A stretch of DNA of 64,000 nt from Microvirga thermotolerans (GCF_009363855.1 NZ_CP045423.1:2634001-2698000); one strand, 5' to 3'; positions 18,772 to 27,865 are shown, numbered from the stretch's first letter. Numbers and translations are program-made. Notes: generated by a model from the letters alone, not told the origin.

Positions 18772-19617
18772 TCAAAGCCCCCTCACGCGGGCGGCGAACG
18801 CCTCCGGGCCGACATCGAGCACGTTCTCCTTCATCCACCGGGTGAAGAGGCCCCGGTCGGCGGAGATCCTGTCCCACTCGAGATAGGCGGCGTTGTCGCG
18901 GCCGTAATAGCCGTGGGCGTAGGAGGGATGCGCGCCTCCGGGCACATGCGCGACGGCGGTGACGGTCCAGTGCGGAAGCACGCACAGGTTCGGGTGAAGG
19001 TCCTCGAAATCGTCGACGATCTCCTCCACCGTCACGACGGCGCGCTTCGCCGCAAGGACCGCCTCCTTCTGCACGCCGACGATGCCTTCGACGAGCACGT
19101 CGCCGCGCCGGCTCGCCTTCTGGGCGTGGATGAAGGTCACGTCCGGCCGGTGCGAAGGCACCGCCGCGAGCTCCTCGCCCGTGAAGGGGCAGACGATGCT
19201 CCTGATGTCCGGGTTCACCTCCTTCAGCCCGGCCCCCCGATAGCCGCGGAAGACGGCGCAGGGCAGACCCGCGGCGCCCGCCTCGTAGGCGTTGGCCATG
19301 GCCGCGTGGCTGTGCTCGACCGTCTCGATGGCGCGGGGCCACCCGTTCTCGATGGCGTCGCGCATCCGGCGCAGGAGGCCGACCCCCGGGTTGCCCGCAT
19401 AGGAGAACACGACCTTCTTCGCCAGCCCCATGCCGACGAGCTGGTCGTAGACGATGTCGGGCGTCATCCGGATGAGTGTCAGATCCCCGATCCCCTGGCG
19501 GATCGCCTCGTGGGCGGCGGCGTGGGGGATGAGATGGGTGAAGCCCTCGAAGGCGACGGTGTCGCCCGCGCGCAGGTTCTCCGCGACGGCCTCCCTGAGG
19601 CTCTGGAACTTGGCCAT
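18772..19617 (-). CDS. pcaI: 3-oxoadipate CoA-transferase subunit A (PcaI/CatI type)
   Basis: A 281-residue alpha subunit partnering PcaJ. Features of the family are AGDTVAFEGFTHLIPHAAAHE near residue 20 and VFSYAGNPGVGLLRR near 70-85. Size and sequence fit the CatI-type CoA-transferases. It lies 19 bases after pcaG and just ahead of pcaJ, in the expected order of the pathway operon. Confidence 0.93.
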   Translation of the reverse strand: MAKFQSLREAVAENLRAGDTVAFEGFTHLIPHAAAHEAIRQGIGDLTLIRMTPDIVYDQLVGMGLAKKVVFSYAGNPGVGLLRRMRDAIENGWPRAIETVEHSHAAMANAYEAGAAGLPCAVFRGYRGAGLKEVNPDIRSIVCPFTGEELAAVPSHRPDVTFIHAQKASRRGDVLVEGIVGVQKEAVLAAKRAVVTVEEIVDDFEDLHPNLCVLPHWTVTAVAHVPGGAHPSYAHGYYGRDNAAYLEWDRISADRGLFTRWMKENVLDVGPEAFAARVRGL

Positions 19618-19636
19618 GATATGCTTTCGATGACGG

Positions 19637-20263
19637 TCAGATGTCGAAGAACACGGTTTCCTTCTCGCCCTGGAGGCGGATGTCGAAGGTGTAGGTGGGC
19701 AGCCCGTTCTCCACGGCGCGCGGCGCGATCAGCGTCGGCACCCGCACCTTGTGCTCGATGCGGGCGAGCACGGGGCACTCCGCATTGGCGCTCTCCTCGT
19801 CGGCGAAATACATGCGGGTATGGAGGCCGATATTGATGCCGCGCGCCACGATCCAGAACGTGATGTGCGGCGCCATGAGGCGCCCGTCCCGGTAGGGCAC
19901 GCGGCCGGGCTTGACGGTCTCGAACCTGTACTCCCCCGTCGTGCCGTCCACGGGCTGGCGCCCCCATCCGGCGAAGTGCGGATCGGCGCGTCCGCGCCGC
20001 TCCTGGGGCGAGTTGTAGAGGCCCTCCGCGTCCGCCTGCCAGATCTCGACGAGGGCGTCCTTCAGGGGCGTGCCGCCGCCGTCGAGGATCCGGCCCTTGA
20101 CGAGGATGCGCTCGCCCCTGGTTTCCGGGCCGACGAGGCCGAGGCCGAGGTCCTCCTTCCACACGCCGGCAATCCCGGCCCAGTTCGGGGTCGTGCCGAT
20201 ATGCACGTAGGGCCCCGCCGTCTGCGAGGGCGTCTCCTTCAGCTGTCCCAGCTTCTGGACCAT
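19637..20263 (-). CDS. pcaG: Protocatechuate 3,4-dioxygenase alpha subunit
   Basis: A 208-residue subunit of the intradiol dioxygenase that opens protocatechuate to 3-carboxy-cis,cis-muconate. It starts [23 protein letters not shown], the standard PcaG opening. The shared beta-sandwich parts LVEIWQADAEGLYN and APHITFWIVARGINIGLHTRMYF are clear, without the iron ligands of the partner subunit. The start overlaps the pcaH stop by one base (TGATG). Confidence 0.96.
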   Translation of the reverse strand: MVQKLGQLKETPSQTAGPYVHIGTTPNWAGIAGVWKEDLGLGLVGPETRGERILVKGRILDGGGTPLKDALVEIWQADAEGLYNSPQERRGRADPHFAGWGRQPVDGTTGEYRFETVKPGRVPYRDGRLMAPHITFWIVARGINIGLHTRMYFADEESANAECPVLARIEHKVRVPTLIAPRAVENGLPTYTFDIRLQGEKETVFFDI

Positions 20264-20988
20264 CAGTTCCCCTCCATCCGGTTCTCGAACGGGGTCGAGC
20301 GGCGCCCCCGCAGGACGATGTCGAACTTGTAGGCGAGCGCATCCATCGGGATCGCGTTGTTCCGGTCGAGGGCGGCGATGAGCTGCTCCACGGCCGCCTT
20401 GTCCGGAATGGTGGAGACGATGGGGCATTGCCAGATCATCGGGTCGCCCTCGAAATACATCTGCGTGATCAGCCGCTGCGCGAAGGCATGGCCGAAGACG
20501 GAGAAGTGGATGTGCGCCGGGCGCCAGTCGTTGACGCCGTTCGGCCAGGGATAGGGGCCGGGCTTGATGGTGCGGAACCAATAGCGCCCCTCCTGGTCGG
20601 TGATCGTGCGTCCGCAGCCGCCGAAATTCGGATCGAGGGGAGCGAGATAGCTCTCCTTCCTGTGCCGGTAGCGCCCGCCCGCATTGGCCTGCCAGAACTC
20701 CAGGAGCGCTCCCGGCACGGGCCGCGCGTTCTCGTCGAGCACGCGCCCGTAGACGACGATGCGCGGGCCGATGGGCTCTCCGGTCCGGGCGTAGTTGCGG
20801 ATGAGGTCGTTGTCGAGTGGGCCGATGGCGTCGTGGCTGAAGACCGGCCCCGTCATCTCGGAAATGGTGTTGTCCAGCGACAAGAGCGGGTATCGCGGGG
20901 AGCGCAGCACTGACGTCTTGTATTGCGGCGTGAAGGCCGGCGGATGCCAGCTCCGGTCGCGGTGGTAGAACGGTCCCTGGTCCGACAT
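20263..20988 (-). CDS. pcaH: Protocatechuate 3,4-dioxygenase beta subunit
   Basis: A 241-residue subunit that carries the ferric iron. The ligands are visible as Tyr107 (GRYRHR), Tyr146 (GPYPWPNG), His159 and His161 ([11 protein letters not shown]). The segment [13 protein letters not shown] is the family hallmark. It opens protocatechuate together with PcaG, which follows with a one-base overlap. It is preceded by pcaC on the same strand. Confidence 0.97.
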   Translation of the reverse strand: MSDQGPFYHRDRSWHPPAFTPQYKTSVLRSPRYPLLSLDNTISEMTGPVFSHDAIGPLDNDLIRNYARTGEPIGPRIVVYGRVLDENARPVPGALLEFWQANAGGRYRHRKESYLAPLDPNFGGCGRTITDQEGRYWFRTIKPGPYPWPNGVNDWRPAHIHFSVFGHAFAQRLITQMYFEGDPMIWQCPIVSTIPDKAAVEQLIAALDRNNAIPMDALAYKFDIVLRGRRSTPFENRMEGN

Positions 20989-21036
20989 GTCACGTCACTC
21001 CTTGGGCTGCGCCGCATGCGGGCATGAGGTCCGCGC

Positions 21037-21429
21037 TCATCCCTGCGGATCCTGCTCCATTTCGGCATAGGCCTTCTTGACGATCTTGAAGGCACGATTG
21101 GCGGCGGGCACGCCCGCATAGACCGCCACATGCAGCAGCGCCTCGCGGATGTCCTCCTTGGTCGCCCCCGTGTTGCGGGTGGCGCGCACGTGCATCGCGA
21201 CCTCGTCGTCGTGGCCGAGCGCCGCGAGCAGGGCGATGGTGACGATGGAGCGCTCCCGCTTCGAGAAATGCGGTCGCGCCCACACCGAGCCCCAGGCTCC
21301 CTCGGTGATGAAGGTCTGGAAATCGGCGTCGAACTCCGTCGCCTGCGCGCTCGCCCGGTCCACATGGGCATCGCCCAGCACCTGCCGCCGCACGGCCATT
21401 CCGGCCCTGTATCGTTCGCTCTCAGCCAC
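21037..21429 (-). CDS. pcaC: 4-carboxymuconolactone decarboxylase
   Basis: A 130-residue small helical enzyme that removes CO2 from carboxymuconolactone to give the enol-lactone. It reads ERYRAGMAVRRQVLGDAHVDRA, then HVRATRNTGATKEDIREALLH, which is the AhpD-like core. The start is a GTG at 21429 with GAGGAGG six bases upstream, and it overlaps the pcaD stop by eight bases. The frame is open further upstream, but that part is the pcaD shadow. It is a separate enzyme here, not the PcaCD fusion found in some species. Confidence 0.93.
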   Translation of the reverse strand: MAESERYRAGMAVRRQVLGDAHVDRASAQATEFDADFQTFITEGAWGSVWARPHFSKRERSIVTIALLAALGHDDEVAMHVRATRNTGATKEDIREALLHVAVYAGVPAANRAFKIVKKAYAEMEQDPQG

Positions 21430-22216
21430 GCGCGGCCTCCTCGAGATGGGATGCGATGAGCGCCGCCAGCTCCTTCGGGCGCTCGACGCAGGGGATGTGC
21501 CCGGCCCCTGCCACCACCTCGAAGCGGGCGCCGGGGATGAGCGCGGCGGTCCGCCCGACCACGTCCGCAGGGGTCGATCCGTCCTGGTCGCCGGCCACGC
21601 AGAGGGTCGGCACCGCGATGCGCCCGGCATCGGCCGTGAGATCGGCATCGCGGACGGCGGCGCAGGTGGCCGCATAGCCGACGGCGGGCGTGCGCAGGAG
21701 CATGTTGCGCCAGCCCGCGCACTCGTCGGCCCGGGCGGCACGGAAGTCCGGCGTGAACCAGCGGGCGAGCACGCCTTCGACCACCGCCTCCACGCCGTGC
21801 TTCTCCACCGCCGCGATCCGCTCGGCCCAGGTTTCGGCCGTCCCGATCTTCGCGGCCGTGCAGCACAGGACGAGGGCCGTCGCACGCGAGGGTTCGCGCA
21901 CCGCGAGGCGCTGCGCGATCATGCCCCCGACGGACAGGCCCACGATGGCGGCCTCGCGCACGTGAAGCGTGTCGAGAAGCGCGAGGAGATCGTCCACGTG
22001 GTCGTCGATGGCGTAGGGCCCCGGCGGCACGTCCGAGAGCCCGTGACCGCGCTTGTCGTAGAGCACGACCCGGAAACGGTCGGCGAAGGCCGGCGCCACC
22101 TCCTGCCAGATGCGGAAGTCGCTGCCCAGAGAGTTGGAGAACACGAGGGCCGGCGCCCCGGCGCGGCCGAGGACCTGGTGGTGAAGGACGATTCCGTTTG
22201 CGCGCGTGAAGGCCAT
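21422..22216 (-). CDS. pcaD: 3-oxoadipate enol-lactonase
   Basis: A 264-residue alpha/beta hydrolase that opens the enol-lactone to 3-oxoadipate. The nucleophile is Ser95 in GLSVGG. The oxyanion region LVFSNSLGSDFRIW and the C-terminal His in GAGHIPCVERP complete the picture. The start taken is ATG 22216; a TTG four codons earlier is possible. It begins a few bases after the livF stop, so transporter and pathway genes are one transcript. Confidence 0.94.
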   Translation of the reverse strand: MAFTRANGIVLHHQVLGRAGAPALVFSNSLGSDFRIWQEVAPAFADRFRVVLYDKRGHGLSDVPPGPYAIDDHVDDLLALLDTLHVREAAIVGLSVGGMIAQRLAVREPSRATALVLCCTAAKIGTAETWAERIAAVEKHGVEAVVEGVLARWFTPDFRAARADECAGWRNMLLRTPAVGYAATCAAVRDADLTADAGRIAVPTLCVAGDQDGSTPADVVGRTAALIPGARFEVVAGAGHIPCVERPKELAALIASHLEEAARG

Positions 22217-22224
22217 GGTCTCTC

Positions 22225-22941
22225 TCAATGCACGGTGCCGACGCCGATATACTGCTCGACGAGACGCTCGTCGGACCGCAGGGCCTCGCTCGTGCCCTGC
22301 CAGACGATGCGCCCGCGTTCGAGGATGAGGACCGAGTCCGCGAAGTCGAGGGCGCTCTCGATCCGCTGCTCCACCAGCAGGATCGTCATCTCGCCGCCGG
22401 ATGCCAGACGGACGAACGCGGCCATCAGCTCCTCGCAGATGACCGGGGCGAGGCCCTCGAGCGGCTCGTCGAGAAGCAGCACGGAGGGACGCCCGAGAAT
22501 GGTCCGCGCGGTGGAGAGCATCTGCTGCTCCCCTCCCGACAGCTGCCAGCCGAGGTTGCGCCGCCGTTCTCGCAGGCGCGGAAACATCTCGTAGGCCTCT
22601 TCGAGCGCGCTGCGCGGCCGGTCCTTCAGGCCGGCGATCAGGTTCTCCTCCACGGTCAGGGAACGGAAGATGTCGCGGGTCTGCGGCACCAGGCCCAGGC
22701 CCCGCAGGGCGCGGTCGCAGCTCTTCAGGCCCGCCACGTCCCGCCCGCCGAGCAGGATCTCGCCGCCGTAGCGCCTGGTGAGCCCCATGAGGCTCGACAG
22801 GAGCGTCGTCTTGCCCATGCCGTTGCGGCCCAGGATCGACAGCCGCGCCCCGGCGGGCACGGAGAACGACACGTCTTCGAGCACGACCGTCGGGCCGTAC
22901 CCGGCGCTCAGGCGGCGGACCTCAAGCGACTCGGCGGGCAT
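22225..22941 (-). CDS. livF: ABC transporter ATP-binding protein, LivF type, of the aromatic-acid operon
   Basis: A 238-residue ATPase with Walker A (GRNGMGKTT, about residue 38), signature LSGGEQQ, Walker B (VLLLDEPLEGLAP) and the LVEQ H-loop region. GRNGMGKTT with methionine is the usual LivF form. It overlaps livG upstream by 20 bases and is followed closely by pcaD. The context suggests that the importer carries aromatic acids such as protocatechuate or 4-hydroxybenzoate rather than amino acids. Confidence 0.93.
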   Translation of the reverse strand: MPAESLEVRRLSAGYGPTVVLEDVSFSVPAGARLSILGRNGMGKTTLLSSLMGLTRRYGGEILLGGRDVAGLKSCDRALRGLGLVPQTRDIFRSLTVEENLIAGLKDRPRSALEEAYEMFPRLRERRRNLGWQLSGGEQQMLSTARTILGRPSVLLLDEPLEGLAPVICEELMAAFVRLASGGEMTILLVEQRIESALDFADSVLILERGRIVWQGTSEALRSDERLVEQYIGVGTVH

Positions 22942-23686
22942 GGGCGTAATTCCCGAGATAGGCTTCGCGCACTTTTTCGTTCGCGGCGACCTGCGCAGGC
23001 AGGCCCTCGAAGATGATCTCGCCCGCCGCGAGCACCACGACGCGCTTGGCGAAGCGGAAGACGAGGTCCATGTCGTGCTCGATCATCAGAACGGCGAGGC
23101 TCGGCGGCAGATGCCCGAGGGCCTGCTCGATGCGCGGCGTCTCGCTGGAAGGCACCCCCGCCGCCGGCTCGTCGAGGAGCAGCACCTTCGGCCTGAGCGC
23201 CAGGGCGATGGCGATTTCGAGGAGCCGCTGCTGGCCGTAGGCGATCTCCCGCACCTTGCGCCGGGCCACCTCGAGGAGGCCCAGCGTGCCGAGGATGCCC
23301 TCGACCTCTCCCGAAACGGCCGGATCGCCGCGGAAGCGGCCGAGAATGCGCGCGGCACGTCCCTCGCGCCGGAGCACGGTGAGCGTGACGTGCTCCTCCG
23401 GCGTCATGTCGGAGAACAGGCGCGTGACCTGGAAGGTGCGCACCAGCCCCTTCCGCACCCGCCGCACCGCGCCGAGCCCGGTCACGTCCTCGCCGCCGAG
23501 GATCACGCGGCCCGCGCTCGGCCGGATCTGTCCCGTCACGAGGTTCACGAAGGTTGTCTTGCCCGCGCCATTGGGGCCGATGAGCGCGAGCCTCTCCCCC
23601 GCTCCCATGGCAAGGTCGACGTTGCGGCTGACGGCGAGGCCGCCGAAGGACTTGGACAGGCCTTCCACGCGGAAGAGATCGCTCAT
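22922..23686 (-). CDS. livG: ABC transporter ATP-binding protein, LivG type, of the aromatic-acid operon
   Basis: A 254-residue ATPase. Walker A is GPNGAGKTT, and Walker B is VLLLDEPAAGVPSSE, with the AAG stretch typical of LivG. The signature loop is degenerate, reading YGQQRLLEIA, as is usual in this subfamily. The start at 23686 overlaps the livM stop by four bases. It forms the importer with LivH, LivM and LivF. Confidence 0.93.
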   Translation of the reverse strand: MSDLFRVEGLSKSFGGLAVSRNVDLAMGAGERLALIGPNGAGKTTFVNLVTGQIRPSAGRVILGGEDVTGLGAVRRVRKGLVRTFQVTRLFSDMTPEEHVTLTVLRREGRAARILGRFRGDPAVSGEVEGILGTLGLLEVARRKVREIAYGQQRLLEIAIALALRPKVLLLDEPAAGVPSSETPRIEQALGHLPPSLAVLMIEHDMDLVFRFAKRVVVLAAGEIIFEGLPAQVAANEKVREAYLGNYAHARRVA

Positions 23687-24699
23687 GGCCGCCCCCTCCC
23701 GCCCCCGGCGCCCCGCACGGCGGCGCGGAGCCGGCCGGCAAGGCCGCCGAGCCCGCCCGGCGCGACGAGGACGACGGCGATCAGCAGGGCGCCGACCATG
23801 GTCATCCAGTGGAACGGGTTGACGGCGGAAACCGTGTGCTCGAACCCCATGAAGACGACGGTGCCGACGAGCGCGCCGTAGAGGCTGCCGAGGCCGCCGA
23901 GAACCAGCATGACGAGGGCGTTCGCGGACAGCTCGAAGCTCACGCTGTCGAGGCCGACGACCTGGGTGGACAGGGCGGCGAGCGCACCGCCCGTTCCCGC
24001 CACGGCCCCGGAGATGACGAACATCTTCAGGAGGACGGGGAACACGAAGGCGCCCATGGCGCGGATGCGGACCGGATCCTCCTTGATGCCGCGGCACAGC
24101 ATGCCGAAGGGCGAGGCCACGACGAACTTCAGCACGACGAAGACGCCGACGAGAAGGGCGAGGCCGAAGAGATAGGCGGTGCGTCCCCACAGGTCGAAGG
24201 CGAAGGTTCCGAAGAGCGGGCTCGGGCTGAACCCCGCGAGGCCGTCGCTGCCGCCCGTGAAGGCCGAGGCCTTGTTGGCAGCCTCGTGGGCCAGCTGCAC
24301 GATGGCGATGGACAAAACGAGCTGAGCGAGCCCGTGCGCCCGGAGCATGACGGCGCCCATCACGAGCCCCGCCGCTGCGCCGGCCGCGGCTCCGATGAGG
24401 ACGAGGGTCATCGGCTCGGTCACCCCGCGCAGGCAGGCCATGCCGGCCGCATAGGCACCCGCCCCGAAAAGGGTGGCATGGCCAAGGGTGGCGACGCCGC
24501 AATAGCCGACGACGAGATCGAGCGAGAGAGCGAGAAGCGCCACCGCGATCACGCGGGTCAGGAGGGCGAGATTGTCGGGGAACAGCCAGTATCCGGCCGC
24601 GCCGATGGCGGCGATGGCGGCCACGCCCGCCGCGTCGCGCACGAGGCTGGAGCCGGCGCGTGTCCCCGCCAAGCGCGGCGATGCGGCGTGGCCCCGCAC
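23683..24699 (-). CDS. livM: ABC transporter permease, LivM type, of the aromatic-acid operon
   Basis: A permease of about 338 residues with some eight to ten membrane spans. The family segments SLDLVVGYCGVATLGHATLFGAGAY and FVVASPFGMLCRGIKEDPVRIRAMG are present. The start chosen is GTG at 24699, one base after the livH stop. An ATG at 24762 in the same frame would overlap livH by more than 60 bases and add 21 polar residues, so it is less likely. It pairs with LivH to form the membrane channel. Confidence 0.9.
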   Translation of the reverse strand: MRGHAASPRLAGTRAGSSLVRDAAGVAAIAAIGAAGYWLFPDNLALLTRVIAVALLALSLDLVVGYCGVATLGHATLFGAGAYAAGMACLRGVTEPMTLVLIGAAAGAAAGLVMGAVMLRAHGLAQLVLSIAIVQLAHEAANKASAFTGGSDGLAGFSPSPLFGTFAFDLWGRTAYLFGLALLVGVFVVLKFVVASPFGMLCRGIKEDPVRIRAMGAFVFPVLLKMFVISGAVAGTGGALAALSTQVVGLDSVSFELSANALVMLVLGGLGSLYGALVGTVVFMGFEHTVSAVNPFHWMTMVGALLIAVVLVAPGGLGGLAGRLRAAVRGAGGGRGRP

Positions 24700-24700
24700 C

Positions 24701-25564
24701 CTACTGCGCCCTTCCGAGGAAGCCGCGGGGGAAGACGCAAACGATGGCGATGACGGCTGCATAGAAGAAGAAGTTTCCGAAGTCGGGCATGAGGTAGCGC
24801 CCCGTGGTGTCGATGGCGCCGAGCACGAGGCAGGCGAGCAGCGCTCCCGGAATGGAGCCCGCGCCGCCGACCGAGACCACCACGAGGAAGGTCACCATGT
24901 AGCGCAGGGCGTAATAGGGCTCGATGGGAAGGAACTCGGCCCCGACCACGCCGCCGAGCGCGGCGAGCCCCATGGCGATGGCGAAGCTGACGGCATAGAC
25001 CGCCTGCGTCCGGACCCCGAGCGCGTCGGCCATGCCTGCGTTGTCCACGGTGGCGCGCAGGCGGATGCCGAAGGCGGTCCTCTCGATGAGGAACCACAGC
25101 CCCGCCGCGACGACGAGGCCGCAGGCCATGACGAAGAGCCGGTGCCCGGCGACCGCGCGGAAGCCGAGATCCACCGGCGTGGACAGGCTTGCAGGCAGCG
25201 CGATGGTCTTGAGCGTGGGGCCGAAGAAGAAGTTCGTAATGCCGATCACGCAGAAGGTGATGCCGATGGTCATCAGAACCTGCGTCAGCTGCGGGCTGCC
25301 GTAGATCCGCCGGTAGAGGAAGCGCTCGAGCGGAATGGAGACGGCGACCGTTCCCAGGATCGCGAGCAGGAGCGCCGCCGCGTAGCCCGCGCCGAGCTCG
25401 CGCTGGGCATAGGAGGCGATGTAGCCGGCGATCATCGCGAAGGCGCCGTGGGCGAGGTTGACCACCCGCATCAGGCCCATGGTCAGCGACAGACCGATGC
25501 AGATGATGAACAGCGCCATGCCGTAGGCGAAGGCGTCGATCGCGATGCTGAAGACGGTCTGCAT
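24701..25564 (-). CDS. livH: ABC transporter permease, LivH type, of the aromatic-acid operon
   Basis: A 287-residue permease. It shows GLSLTMGLMRVVNLAHGAFAMIAGY near residue 25, the most conserved LivH segment, and FGIRLRATVDNAGMADALG, the EAA loop. The start is ATG 25564 (MQTVFSIAIDAFAYG), which begins at the first span; ATG 25591 would add nine polar residues. It lies 77 bases after the binding-protein gene on the same strand. Confidence 0.92.
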   Translation of the reverse strand: MQTVFSIAIDAFAYGMALFIICIGLSLTMGLMRVVNLAHGAFAMIAGYIASYAQRELGAGYAAALLLAILGTVAVSIPLERFLYRRIYGSPQLTQVLMTIGITFCVIGITNFFFGPTLKTIALPASLSTPVDLGFRAVAGHRLFVMACGLVVAAGLWFLIERTAFGIRLRATVDNAGMADALGVRTQAVYAVSFAIAMGLAALGGVVGAEFLPIEPYYALRYMVTFLVVVSVGGAGSIPGALLACLVLGAIDTTGRYLMPDFGNFFFYAAVIAIVCVFPRGFLGRAQ

Positions 25565-25641
25565 GGATGCGTTCCGATCCGCGACGGGCATCCGGCCGGA
25601 CGGGGCCCGGTTTTCCCGGCCCGCCGGATGCGGGACGGCCC

Positions 25642-26820
25642 TTACTGGGTCGCGAGGCCCGGGTCCTTCTGGTTCGGGAAGGTCTGGATCTCCTTGTTGT
25701 AGAGCCGGCCGTTCGCATCCTTCGCCACCTCGCGGAGGTAGATGTTCTCCGTGACGTGACGGGTCTCCGGATCGATGCTGACGGGACCGCGCGGGCTCGT
25801 CCAGGCCATGCCCTTCACCGCGTCCACGGCTTTCTTGGCGTCCTGCTTGCCATCGGTCGCCTCGATCATCTTGTAGATGACATGCATGCCGTCATAGGCG
25901 CCCACCGCCGGGAAGGAGAGCTGCTCCGCGCCGCCGATGGCCTTGCTCGCCGCCTCGACGAAGCGCTTGTTCTCGGGGGAGTCGTGCGACACGGCGTAAT
26001 GGAAGGTGGTAAGGAGGCCGAGGGCGCCGTCGCCGAGGGCCGGAAGATCGGATTCCTGCGTCAGGTCGCCCGGCGCGAGGAACTTGATGCCCGCCTGCTT
26101 GAGCCCAGTCTCGTTGTAGGCCTTAACGAAGCCGAGGGTCGTCGGGCCCGACGGCAGGAAGGCGAAGACGGCGTCGGCCTTCGAGTCGCGGATGCGCTGC
26201 ATGATGGGGCTGAAGTCGTTGGTGCTGAGCGGCATCCTCACCGACTCGACCACCTGGCCGCCCGCCGCCTCGAACGCCTTCTTGAAGGCGACCTCCGCGT
26301 CGATCCCGGGGCCGTAGTCGCTCACGGCGGTGATGACCTTCCTGATGCCGCGCTCGATGGCGATCTTGCCGAGCGGCGTCGTGGTCTGCGCCGTGGTGAA
26401 GGAGGTGCGCACCACCAGCGGCGACTGGGTCATGATGGCCGAGGTCGCGGCATTGAAGATGACCAGCGGCGTGTTCGCCTGGGCGAGGAGCGGCGTGATC
26501 GCCATGGCGTCGGGCGTGAAGTAGACGCCGCCGAGATACTGCACCTTGTCCTTGACGATCAGCTCCTGCGCCAGGGCGCGCGACTGCTGCGGGTTGGCGG
26601 CGGGCAGGTCGCGGTAGATCACCTCGACCTCGTGCCCCTTCACGGACTTGCCGTTGAGCGCCATGTAGGCCTCGACTCCGGCCTGGAAATTCTTGCCCTG
26701 CAGGGCGAAGGGCCCGGAGAACGGGCCGATGATGCCGACTTTGACGGTATCCGCCGCCGCCGCGACCGTGCCGGCGAGCAGCGCGCCGACGGCGGCGCAG
26801 AGAAGCTTCCTTCCAGACAT
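25642..26820 (-). CDS. ABC transporter substrate-binding protein of the aromatic-acid operon (Liv family)
   Basis: A 392-residue periplasmic binding protein. The signal peptide ends near AAA (about residue 22), and the mature chain starts DTVKVGIIGPFSGPFALQG, as in Liv-type receptors. It is the first gene of the long minus-strand operon running through livHMGF and pcaDCHGIJ. This linkage suggests it binds protocatechuate, 4-hydroxybenzoate or a related aromatic acid. It stands divergent from the IclR gene, with the putative operator between them. Confidence 0.92.
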   Translation of the reverse strand: MSGRKLLCAAVGALLAGTVAAAADTVKVGIIGPFSGPFALQGKNFQAGVEAYMALNGKSVKGHEVEVIYRDLPAANPQQSRALAQELIVKDKVQYLGGVYFTPDAMAITPLLAQANTPLVIFNAATSAIMTQSPLVVRTSFTTAQTTTPLGKIAIERGIRKVITAVSDYGPGIDAEVAFKKAFEAAGGQVVESVRMPLSTNDFSPIMQRIRDSKADAVFAFLPSGPTTLGFVKAYNETGLKQAGIKFLAPGDLTQESDLPALGDGALGLLTTFHYAVSHDSPENKRFVEAASKAIGGAEQLSFPAVGAYDGMHVIYKMIEATDGKQDAKKAVDAVKGMAWTSPRGPVSIDPETRHVTENIYLREVAKDANGRLYNKEIQTFPNQKDPGLATQ

Positions 26821-26896
26821 TCCTCGTCTCCTCCCAGGAGCCGCCCCGGCCTCATTGAACGGGCCTGCGGTCTCGTTGGCCTATGGCTTCGCTCGC

Positions 26897-26934
26897 ATGT
26901 TCGCATCACGAACATTGAAAACCATATCGAACAT
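26897..26934. promoter_or_regulatory. IclR-type operator between the pca operon and its regulator
   Basis: ATGTTCG (26897-26903) and CGAACAT (26909-26915) are perfect inverted arms around five bases. A further CGAACAT half-site follows at 26928-26934, exactly 19 bases downstream of the first. The GTTCG half-site resembles operators bound by IclR regulators of aromatic pathways (PcaR/PobR type). TTGAAA at 26915 with TACAAC at 26939 may be a promoter toward the regulator gene. Confidence 0.65.
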
Positions 26935-27059
26935 GAAGTACAACTTCTCCAGCGGTGTCAAGGCTCCGTGGGGCTCGATAAGCCTTGATGGCGGGTCCTC
27001 CCCCATCCGGCCGCCGGCCGCAACGGAGAAGCAGCATCGCCATCCTCAGCGGGGGTCGC

Positions 27060-27842
27060 ATGGCAAGGATCGAAACGGAAGACGCCGCGACGGAGGACCG
27101 GGACTTCGTCGCCAGCCTCGAGAAGGGCCTCGCCGTCATCGAGGCCTTCGACGCGGACCGGCCGCGCCTCACCCTGACGGACGTGGCGAAGCTGACGGGG
27201 ATCACCCGCGCGGCCGCGCGGCGATACCTGAAGACGCTGACAAAGCTGAACTACGCCGATTTCGACGGCCGCTACTTCAGCCTCAGCCCGCGCATCCTGC
27301 GCCTGGGCTATGCCTATCTCGCCTCCTCATCCCTCTCCATGCGGCTGCAACCGTTCCTGGAGAGGATCTCCGCCGAGACGGGCGAGTCGAGCTCGGCGGC
27401 GATCCTGGACGGGGACGACATCGTCTACATCGCCCGCTCGGCGACACAGCGTATCATGTCCGTGAGCCTGGGCGTCGGCACGCGGCTTCCCGCCTATTGC
27501 ACCTCGCTCGGCCGCGCCATCCTCGCGTTCCAGCCGGAGAAGGCGCTCGAAGCCTATCTCAAACGCGTGCGCCTGGAGCCGCGCACGCCCTACACCATCA
27601 CGCGCAAGCAGGACCTGCGCGCGGCCCTGGAGACCGTCCGCGCCGAGGGCTGCGCCGTGATCAACGAGGAACTGGAACTCGGGCTCCGCTCCATCGCGGT
27701 GCCCCTTGTCCAGGCGAACGGCACGGTCCGAGTCGCCCTGAACATCGGGACGCAGGCCGCCCGGGTCCCCGCATCGGAGATGAAGACCCGCTTCCTGCCG
27801 CCGCTCCTGGAAGCGGCGGAGACCCTGCGGCGGATCCTCTGA
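27060..27842 (+). CDS. IclR-family regulator, probably of the PcaR/PcaU type
   Basis: A 260-residue regulator. The N-terminal winged helix-turn-helix covers about residues 15-75 (LTLTDVAKLTGITRAAARRYLKTL), and the C-terminal IclR effector domain follows (RIMSVSLGVGTRLPAYCTSLGRAILAF). The ITRAAARRYLxTL helix is characteristic of the PcaR/PobR/PcaU branch. The start is ATG 27060; an upstream ATG at 26985 adds 25 residues without family character. It diverges from the binding-protein gene of the pca operon and likely activates it with 3-oxoadipate or protocatechuate as ligand. Confidence 0.92.
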   Translation: MARIETEDAATEDRDFVASLEKGLAVIEAFDADRPRLTLTDVAKLTGITRAAARRYLKTLTKLNYADFDGRYFSLSPRILRLGYAYLASSSLSMRLQPFLERISAETGESSSAAILDGDDIVYIARSATQRIMSVSLGVGTRLPAYCTSLGRAILAFQPEKALEAYLKRVRLEPRTPYTITRKQDLRAALETVRAEGCAVINEELELGLRSIAVPLVQANGTVRVALNIGTQAARVPASEMKTRFLPPLLEAAETLRRIL

Positions 27843-27847
27843 GCGGC

Positions 27848-27865
27848 CCGGCGGCAGACCGCCGG
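27848..27865 (+). other. GC-rich hairpin after the IclR gene
   Basis: CCGGCGG (27848-27854) pairs with CCGCCGG (27859-27865) around a CAGA loop. It starts six bases after the stop codon. No T-run follows, so it may only slow or stabilise the transcript end. Confidence 0.3.
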
